From positions 5,418,970-5,482,969 of the forward strand of contig CM057151.1 in NCBI GenBank assembly GCA_029962745.1: DNA of 64,000 bases, written 5' to 3'. Below, piece by piece: positions 46,251-56,200 of this stretch (the stretch's first letter is position 1; the number at the start of each line of letters is the position of its first letter). The stretch comes from Echinometra lucunter (lineage: Eukaryota; Echinodermata; Echinoidea; Camarodonta; Echinometridae). Under the pieces are notes generated by a model. The model had not been told where the DNA came from and made no database searches. It worked only from the letters and a program-made list of their open reading frames with translations. The position numbers and the translations under genes are program-made.

Positions 46251-46991
46251 GTCTATATGCATGATCATAAGAACACAAAGTGATCAAACTTTTGGATTGT
46301 TTAGGTTAAATTCCCCAGTTTTCCGTGATATGGAAAACAGAAAAATTTCATGGAATTCGGGAAGAACATGGCATTCACGAAATTTCACGGAAAACACAAT
46401 TTTTTAGGCCAAAAAAATTGAATTACGAAAAATACAGCAAAAAAAAAAAAAGTGAAATCCAATATGATATATCCGTGCATCAGCGGAAAACCTGGATCAA
46501 ACCTGTTCACAGTGTTTAGCATGTGTTCACAAAGCGTCAGTTGTGTCTGCATACTGCGGGGCATATATATTAGGGTAACTTACGTTTTTATTAGATTTTT
46601 ACTATTTACAAATGCTTTGTCATATGTTTTGTACATGTCACCAAAGAACACAGAATTTGAAGTTTAGAACACCAAAGAACACGGAATTTGCATTTTAGAA
46701 AACAGAGAACTGGGGACTTTAGTTTAGGTCAAAGGTCAAAGAGGTGAATTAACATGTAATTATAGGGGTTTTTTATTCTGGATTTCACAATAGTTCAAGA
46801 ACAGATCTTTTTCCCATTATAATGAGGAACAAACACAGAGTAACGGAGTAAACGGAGTAACACCGTCTCATATCAATCCTGTATCAAACTAGATTCAGTT
46901 CCAGAACTGCTCAGTGGCTGATACTGGATGTTGCCCACTATGAATATGTCTCATTTCAGCCCCAGGTTAAACCACAAGGGGGCAATTCCAC

Positions 46992-47379
46992 GGTAACTGA
47001 CGTTACCAAGATAGAGTACTAGTGGTATTGTTTATATTGTAGTTTTGTGAATGACACTTGCTTTGGCTTTTAATTACTATAGATAAATAAGTTGATAATG
47101 GGGAAGAAACGCATGGACAGTTTTTATCTCAAACTGCATTTCTTATCACACAACGAGCGAAAAAGGGGCCGGTAACTGACGTTACGCAAGAAGACATGGA
47201 AAATGATGGTGTCTAATCAAATTTATATATCTTATGTCTCAGACTTGTAGGGATTATGTAATTCATTTGACATTACACCTAGGTTCCAGGGAACAGATGT
47301 ATACAAAAATGAGCCATTTAAATAATTTGTTTTAGTGCCATGAAAAATTTACTGAAGACGTGTTGGTAACTGACGTTAC
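46992..47379 (+). repeat. three copies of GGTAACTGACGTTAC
   Basis: Exact copies at 46992-47006, 47171-47185 and 47365-47379, same strand, 179 and 194 bp apart. Each is an inverted repeat, GTAAC-TGAC-GTTAC. The flanking sequence is not obviously similar between copies. Confidence 0.9.
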
Positions 47380-48548
47380 GCTTAAATTCAGTGTAGGTTT
47401 TGCACATTTCCATTAGTGTTTCATTCATTAACTACCCGAAATCTGTTAAAGTAATCCATTGAAATCAATTAAATGAAAACAGATCTGAGAAAAATGAGTA
47501 AATATCAGAAGAGGCATTTAAAGCACTTTTCCCTGATCATAGTCCCATGTGTGCAATTTTTTGTTTGTTTATGTTATTCTCTGTCGGAAGGTCGAATTGC
47601 AAATTTTTTTATCTTAAATGTCTATTTGTAACAAAAAGAAGACTCTGTAGTGATTTTAGATTTCTATTTGGAATTAACAGGGCACAGTGCGACTTCAAAG
47701 TTTGAGCTCTGTGTCCCATATGTTATGGATTTGCCCATGGGTTTGTACATAAGCGTACGAAAACAAGAAACATTTTGAACAAAATAAAAAGCAATCAAAT
47801 GGCCAGTGTATTATTCTATTACTTAAACATGAATTAATTATCATTTCAAAATCATGCTGATTTAAATGATATTTAAAAAATATTTTTGACTTTGCAAATT
47901 TTTTTTTCCCCCAATGAAAACAATGACAATGCCAAGTTATGATGGTGATTGAGGATATTAAAGAGCACATAATAAACAAAGTGTTTGTACCCTTGCATGC
48001 TCACTTTTGTTTACATATCTATCATTAACTATCGATCATTAATTTTGTGATAATATAGCCATTACACTTGAGTTCAGACTCGAGTCGAAAAGAACAACCC
48101 TACTGTCGATTTCAGCAATCTGGGGTTTGATGAGGTCTGAATGTTGTGCTATACTGCAGAATGACCTGATTCATTATGAATAAATTTGTATGAATGCGGT
48201 ATTAAACAAATAAAAATCAAAAACATTTCCAGTACTCAAGCATATACACTCATATACATTCAACACAGCAATACCAGTACTTACATGACAAACAGGGATA
48301 ATCTCTTTAACTCTCCTCACTTCATTCACTATATGCACAGAACAATTGTATACAACCAATTTTTCAAACAAAGTATGAACAAACAAACACAAAGGCAAAG
48401 TCATAAATGTTATTAAAGAATAAATGTATAAGTCTATATTTCTTATGGGATACATATCAAGGAAACAGATATGGCATAAATTTCGCAGTGGCAATTTGCT
48501 GGAGAAAACCCAGAAACATTATACAAATTTTACCTGCCTAGAGGTTTC

Positions 48549-48681
48549 ATATAACACTTCATTTCCCCGACGAAGCTATATTTTACTCAAGGGATTATAT
48601 TTTCGCCAAAGCGCGCAGCGCTGAGGGAAAATATTGTTCCGAGGGAAAAATATAGCTGTGGAGGGGAGATGAAGTGTTATT
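48549..48681. repeat. short foldback with ATAACACTTCAT ends
   Basis: ATAACACTTCATTTCCCC and AGCTATATTTT at the left mirror AAATATAGCT and GGGGAGATGAAGTGTTAT at the right. It is non-coding, likely a small MITE. Confidence 0.65.
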
Positions 48682-48894
48682 TATTAAAGAGATAGACTAG
48701 GCAACATCTGTTATTTTATAATAGTCTATATAGATCCGCCATCAAGTGTATTGCACTGACTGCATTAACTCGCACTGCTTGCTGCAGCTCCGCTGTAAAA
48801 TAACATGCCTATGTAATAATTTTTTAAAATACAGCTAGCGCGCGCAGCATGCAAACTAGGCGTACACACACCCGACTATGCAGCTTATATGCAG

Positions 48895-48945
48895 TGACGT
48901 CACCTCAGTCAATATAATGGCGTTATATTGCCGAAGGTGACGTCA
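48895..48945. promoter_or_regulatory. hairpin carrying two CRE (TGACGTCA) sites
   Basis: TGACGTCA occurs at 48895-48902 and 48938-48945. The two form the outer stem (GACGTCACCT / AGGTGACGTC) around an inner perfect stem CAATATAA / TTATATTG with a 5-base loop. Whether it binds CREB/ATF or is a transposon end is unknown. Confidence 0.55.
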
Positions 48946-50047
48946 AAACCAAAATATAAAAATTGCGATCCTTGCAGCTCTAGTCATGTGATGGTATTTT
49001 GACCAATCACTGATTCAAATCTATATAGCCAATTTAATATAATTCTATGGTATTACAATGTTCATATAAATATGTTGTGAACTTCTTTTTTCAAAATGGA
49101 TTATACCTCGCTGATCATGTTTAATTACTAAAATTTTGTTGGTCCAATTATAAGCCCATTGCAGGGTAATATGAAGAGAGCTTAAATTCCTTTGACATAT
49201 AAAGTATATAACATATACTGGGAAGAATACAATTGTAATCAACATTGAAGACCACTGAAGTTTTCAGTACATTTGAACAATCTTCAATCACTATCATTGA
49301 ATTAGAAAAGGATGTTTACATGTGCTTAGCATACTGTTTCCTTTCCTTCTAAAAAGGAATGTACCCAGGAGTGGGGACTTGGCTTGTAATCAAAGTCATC
49401 GTGCACTGCCCAACAAAAGATAGGTGAGACCTGTTCGCATATTGAGCATAAACTAATTTACTATAGTATGATAGCATGATCTGATCTCCATTACAAGGAA
49501 AATAAACTTTACACAATGATTGCACTGGATAATATTTTGATAAGGTAAACACAAGAGCAATGTTAAACTTCAGAAGTCCAATGCCTTCTTTGTTTACAAA
49601 TTTTGATCATACTATGATTACTATCAATTGAACTTTACTGTGCACTCGGTGATCATAAGTTACTAGGTTGTCCATTGACTCCATGAATGAAATTAGATTA
49701 CAAGCAAATATAAAATTTGAAATTGTTTAGTGCTTTGTGACTAGCCTTTTTAAAGGGTTTGTGCATTTGAACCCTTAACACATATGGCTGCACTATACCC
49801 AGTGCAGTGTTTCCTGAGGAGGCAAAGATTGAAACACATATAGCTTTCACCCATGTGACATATGTAACTTTCAATTGAACTGTACTGTACACTTTCTCTA
49901 CGATCCACTGACTCATGAATGAAAACAGATTACCGGTAAATATAAAATATAAAATACTTAAGTGCTTTAGACCTGAGCAAATGTGATTACACCCAGATGC
50001 TGGATCACCATTACCATACCTGGACCAAAATACACACTCTTTGCCTA

Positions 50048-50238
50048 TTATGGCTGCATCCTAAGAGCTCCATCCAGACGGATAACCTCCCCATTCAACA
50101 TAGAATTCTGAACGATGCATTCCACCATGTGAGCATACTCATCAGGATGAGCTAGTCTGCCAGGAAAGGGCACTGTTTTCGCTAAGAAGGTCCGAACCTT
50201 CTCTGGAAGCCCTGCCAAAAGCGGTGTGTCAAAAAGAC
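50048..50238 (-). CDS. HSD17B10: HSD17B10 exon 4 with stop
   Basis: Acceptor TTTACACAG, completing a split Gly codon, then [19 protein letters not shown], the substrate-loop region, and [11 protein letters not shown]. Stop TAA at plus 50048-50050. Confidence 0.95.
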
Positions 50239-53200
50239 CTGTGTAAAGAAAATGGAAAATGGCAGCATATTATCAATCCTTACACATCTTTTAATTACCG
50301 TCTACTCAATAGAATGCTAGAAAAAATAACTAAATCATAAGTGATCAGAATTAATCTTAATGTAAACTGGGTTCCAAAAGAAACTTATCAATTCTTCAGA
50401 GTGACACAAATCAAAATCCAAAGCATTTAAGTGAATCATAATTGGGCATAAATTAGCTAAAATACTCCTTACCAAGCACAACTAAATAAGCTTATGTTTT
50501 GTTGAGTCACAAAAGAATAAAATAAGGTAAAATTGCAAGAGGTAATTTTTCAAAGTCACAAAATCTGCTTGCTTCTCAGGCAGGGAGATCGGTGTGGACA
50601 ATGGCCAGTACAGCGGTAACAATAACCCACCTTTGAAATTGAATGAACAGCTTTGGAATGTTCTGAATAGGCAGCCTTTCAAAGAGGTACTCAGCGAGCA
50701 GTTTCTGTGATTTTTTAAAGTGACCTTTAGCAATTTCATCTGATTTATCTCCTTTATGGCAAAACTGATCTTTAAAATTTTCAAATGTGCATCATAAGGA
50801 GAATTGTAGCTTATTTGTGTCTAAATATGATTAAATTTGATGCAGTAGATTTTAGTGAGCAGTGCTCTGAAAAAGAGATAAGTTTCTTTTGGAACCCAGT
50901 TTACATAAGTTTTAACAGCATGCCAAATTCATCATGGTAGTACAAATAGTTATGAAGGTATGATTTTTGGCAAGGAAACTTTTTCTGTGGAATTGCCCCA
51001 GTGTATGTAAACTTTTGGCTCCAACTGTAGGTATGCTAATGAGATAAATCAAGCTTTGATTTTGAAGCAACCTTGACAGTTTTGTTGTTTTTTTGGTTGG
51101 AATAAACAAAACACTTCACCTCAATAAATTCTAACACAGATACGCTAGAGGAAAAATGCATTCCACTCAATTGTTTGAGTAAGGTCAAAATATATGTAGG
51201 ACACTTTGTGATAATGGTCAAGTGGTCAAGCCACACCAAGTCAATTTTATCTAATATTCACATTCAATATTTTACTAAAGTGTTGATAAATGTCATACAG
51301 GGCAAAACTGGATGTTTTTCTGTTCTTTTTTAAGTATTACCTATACAATATGACCATAGCTTATCACAAAATACCCGAAATTTCAGAGAGTACATGTATT
51401 TTCATGGGGTAGTCTTAATCTCATCAAACAGAAGATTCAATCAATAAATTTATCTCAGGTCTGTGTGCTAATGGTATTTCCTAGGCATGAAGAATTGTCT
51501 TGCAATAAATTTCTTCAAAGTTTTCATGAATATACTTGTCATTTACTTGGAACTATCCATATAAGAAGATCTTGTGCACAAAAGAGTATATAATGGTTCT
51601 GCACATTACTTAAAACATGCTGTTGTACAAAGTGATTATATAAATATTTCTGAGATTGCAGCATACCTGGTGCAATCGTGCAAATTCTAATCCCCTGAGA
51701 AGCCAAGTCTCTGGCAATGGGTAGTGTCATACCCACGATGGCACCCTTCGAGGCAGAGTATGCAGCCTGACCCATCTGTCCATCAAATGCTGCTACACTG
51801 GCTGTGTTGACAATAACACCCCTTTCTCCATCAGCATTAGGTTCATTCTTGCCCATAGCTCCTGCAGCCAGTCTGGCAACATTGAAGGTACCAGCTGCGT
51901 TCACCATCAGGACCCGCTGGAACTCCTCCAAGGGATGAGCTCTGTCTTTGTTGAAGTTGTAGGTTTTGACTGCCACACCAATCCCTGCACAGCTAACAGC
52001 TACGTCGAGGTGCCCAAATGAGTCCTTAGCTATGTCTATGGCTTTTGTTACATCATCTGCAGAAGTGACCTGATTGAATTTCAATTTCACACCATTTAAT
52101 CAAGATTAAATTAGTATTTTCTTTAACATGAGCATCTATAATGTCATTTACAAAAGACATGTTTACCATGTCCATTTCTTCCTTTATTCAGAACCGTATG
52201 TATATTTCATAATTATATTTTTTCACTGCACATACCATTGCTATGAGTCAAAATTTTTCCATGCACTAAGGATAAACAGCAGATGGAACTACTCAGATTG
52301 ATTTTTGGTCACTTTCCTAATTTCCAAAAATGCTCCTTTAATTGGGCTCAAAATAAAACTACATGTACCAACAAAAATGGAGGCAGGTGAATCAATGGAA
52401 GCAGAGAGGCAAGACAGTAGGAATCATTCTTAGTGTACTTGAGGCAACTATGTCTACAGGAAAAAAAAACAACATGCAAATCTCTTTTTACAATCATTTC
52501 ACCTCACATCACAATAAAGTATGACAGGTATGACATGAAAGGTATTTAACATACATCTCCTGGAGAAAATCTGCAGTCATCTCCCAAGCTTTTAGCTACC
52601 TCCTCACCAGGAGAGTTTGGTAGATCCACAATGACCATTCTGGCTCCATTCCTCACAAATCTCTCCACTGTGGCTCTCCCTAGTCCAGAGGCACCACCAG
52701 TTACAAGTCCAACAAGACCCTACAAACAAAAAAAATCATAGAAAGGAAATTTTCATTCAAGATGAGAACCAGATTATCATGAATTAAATTACAATGTAAT
52801 TAGGAGCAATAAAGACTGTCACAAATAGGCCCTCTATCCTCAAACAATATTAGTATTGGTACAGTGGAATGAACTTCCTCCAGTTATAAAGAATGCCCTT
52901 GATAGATCAACAGAAATTCTTAAACCAACATGTGCAGCAGCAACTGCATGATGGCTTACTTATCTGTAGCTACATGTAATTTTGAGGCATTTTTGTGCAG
53001 TGCAACCAAGACAGCAAATCACGGCCTTCTCATTTTTTGTCTCACCCACCGGAGGTGAAGGCGAGACTAAGGGAACCAAATGGTGTCCGTCCGTCATCCG
53101 TCGTCCGTTAAAGTTTACCTGCAAGACTCTCTTCTGACGCATAACTTGGCAACTACTGGTCCAATGGCAACCAAACTTGGGTGGTAGATGCACTAGGGGT

Positions 53201-56200
53201 ACCTGCAAGACTCTATTATGACAAAAAACTTTGCAACTGATGCTCCCTTTTCAACTAAACTTGGGTCATAGATACACTTGGGGTACCTTCATGTTATAGT
53301 GGCATAGCATGTCACATGGTAAGGTCAAAGGTCATTTTATTTCAAACATTAAAGGAGAATGGAACCCAGGCATCAGTGTGCTTTTAGTGAATAGAGATGA
53401 ACAAGAAAGATAAACACTGAAAGTTTGAGCAAAATCGGACAATATGTTCAAGAGTTATGAAATTTGAAAGTTTACGCAAATCCCTATTATAGGGATCCTT
53501 GAGTTGGCAACTTTGCCAGCATCTGTGATGTCATCATGGACAACTCTTCATTCATTTTATGCACAGAATTAAACATTTTCTTCATTTTCAAGAAAAATAG
53601 AAATTCTTTTGAATTTACTGTTTGGTATGACATGGCTACATCAATTCTGCAAGCATTTTGGGTAGAATTATGTTGATTCCTGACTCGAAATTTTATATAA
53701 ATCAATTTTTTTTTTAAATCATACACACAATGAATGGAGAGTTGTCCACGATTACATCATAGATGCTGGCAAAGTTGCCAACTCAAAAAATTCATAACTC
53801 TTGAACAGATTGTCCGATTTTGCTCAAACTTTCACTATTTAATCTTTCTTGTTCATTTCTATTCACTAAAAGTACACTGATGCCTGGGTTCCATTCTCCT
53901 TGAAAGTTTACCTGCAAGACTCTCTTCTGACACATAACTTGACAACTGTTGGTCAAATGGCAATCAAACTTGGGTCACAGATGCACTAGGGGTAACATCA
54001 TGTTGTGGCGCTGTCGGAGTTCACATGGTGAGGTCAAAAGTCATTTGAGGTCAAACATTAAAGTTTACCTGCAAGACTTTGTGACATCAAACTTGGTTAG
54101 GGATCTGCTTGGGGACACCTTTGTGTTATTTAGTCACTGGTGGTAGAGACACAATAATCCCGTGTTGTTGTAGCATCCATTCCAAAGATTCGAAAAATAC
54201 ATGAATATTCACAACATCGCTGAATATGCATATCTCAAAGAACAGAGCGTGCTGTGCGGATTCATATCGCGATATACCTGGGGAGTGTTTCATGAAACAC
54301 TCCCCTGTTGTCGTCTTCATGCATATTCAATAATTTCTAACGAACCGCGCTCTAAAACATGAATATTCATGTTGCTCTGCACATGCACACATTATTTTTC
54401 GATTTGTGGAATAGATGCTACAACGTGGGATATTTTTATAGGACAAGAAAATTGTATCTTTTTTCTTCCAAATCATTTTCAGAAGAGGATTTCAGAGGGT
54501 ATGCTGGTTGGCCAGAGAGTTGGTGAGTACATATAGCACAATTTTTAAAGTTTTGAATTCATTTGATAAAAATAAGCGAACCAAACTGACGTTTCCAAAA
54601 AATTTACGGCGAGAATTGCCGTGAATTTTTAAAAAACGTCTGCAAGATCGCTCGCATCTAGTCGCGCAACGATGCGCATGCGCAAGTTAGTCGTCATTTC
54701 CTATCTGCATTTCAATGGACGCCGGGGAAACGTAAACAAGCGGTGAGTTTTTCCAGCTACCCTACGATAGATTTAGATCTAAATTTCGGTTTTCGTACGT
54801 CCCATTTTTAGTCCCAAGTGTCAGTCGGGTTCGTGATGACCACAGCCGATAGTTACAAGGCTGGTGGTGTCATTGGCCCATGGGAAATTGATTTTCCAGG
54901 GGTTGTTTTGAAGTGCCAAAATGCTTGCTATGTACAAACAGGGGGTAAAAATGCTGGACGTCATGGAGAGTAAATAGCGTTAGCGTTTTTTTTTTTTCAC
55001 TCTCCAGACGTCCCTGGACTAGTGCAGATCGTCCCCACCGCAGCTGCCACGGCAATGCACTGGGCTGCATTTGATGATTTGTTGCACACAAATGAATACA
55101 GCGTGCACGTTCCTGTCCCCTATTCTCCGGGTTTGCCATAATTTTCTTAAGTTTGCTAGATTTCAGTAAACAAAAAAACTCCCCAAAAAACAATTCAACA
55201 ACAAAAACAACGGTGCAATGGTCATTCAATGCATCGTCACTCATTCACGTTACCCAAGCCCAAGGCTACATGTAAGCTTACCGTACCACCAAGGGTCGGC
55301 CAGTGTGATAGTCGATGTGTTCTGGGTTCCGCAGGAACGAAATGGCTAGTCGATTCGTTCCTCGGAACCAAACGACTAGTTGATTCCTTCCAGCGGAACC
55401 AGACGTCTGATACTACTTTTGGCAGATACGTTACAAAAGCCGCCGTTTGGTTCCGACATCAGCCAAGAGTTTCGGGGTACATTTCAGAGGCGTTATTAGA
55501 GGGAGAGGGGAGCTGACACCCAAACAGGTGAAATCCAGATTCTGCAGATAGGGGCTTAGTGGGGTTCATGGGCGGCACGCCCCTTCCCCGAACCCTTGGT
55601 TTTTTTCTGATTATGAAAGTCTATTTCTAAATTTACAATTTGAAATATAAGTTTTTTAAACTAATAAGGTTTTATTATTTTATGGCTGAAAGTGTGGGGG
55701 ACCCCCGCGACCCCTCCTCCGCTTCCGCTGCCCCTGTATTTTGATCACTAATATTATCAAGAGTATTATTACACATTGTCATTGTCAGACGGTCTCTCAA
55801 GTCTTTGTAAATGCAGTTTATATTGAATAGGTTTAAATAACAGTCATTAAAAGTTCTGATAAATCTATATATTCTGGATATTCTGATAGTGTCTGCAAAG
55901 GAGTTAACAAAATGCTTATATTTCTATTTTGAGAAGTCTTATTCTCAATAACTTATCCCAAAGCATAAGCACTGTGAAAAAAATGGGCGAATGCTTTGCC
56001 CAGCGTTGGGCTTATAGTCAACCCAACGAATTGTTAGGCAAAGTTTTGCCCAAGGTTATGCATTTCCCATCATATTGGCTTTTGCCTTTGGGTACCAACA
56101 TCAACTTACCCATTTTTTGTCACATTGTGGTTGCAAAATAATATCCAGCATCAAAGAAAATACTAGTACCCTCTAATAAAATTCCCCCTGAAAAGCAGTT

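Larger units (their letters stand above)
41950..50047. other. convergent intergenic region between fibulin and HSD17B10
   Basis: Starts with the D-form 3' untranslated region (AATAAA candidates 43251, 43274, 43638). Then come two pogo-like MITEs, two AGGCATTGG MITE copies, a diverged tandem repeat (45300-46250), an AACTGGGGA-ended repeat (about 46306-46722), the GGTAACTGACGTTAC cluster (46992-47379) and a foldback/CRE-hairpin block (48549-48945). No gene recognised; the HSD17B10 3' end lies at its right edge. Confidence 0.75.

Noticed and set aside
51539..52090. 183-residue dehydrogenase frame taken as a full gene
   Set aside because: It reads through exon 3 into introns at both ends; ATG 52090 and the residues after the Gly at 51667 are intronic.
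52960..53208. 82-residue minus-strand frame
   Set aside because: Falls in the GTCTCACCCACCGG repeat and has no domain.
53041..54110. CRISPR-like regularly spaced repeat
   Set aside because: Units are ~165 bp, diverged and contiguous, in an animal genome; this is a minisatellite.
54870..55244. 124-residue minus-strand frame as a gene
   Set aside because: No recognisable domain, lies in HSD17B10 intron 1 and no supporting splice or composition signal.
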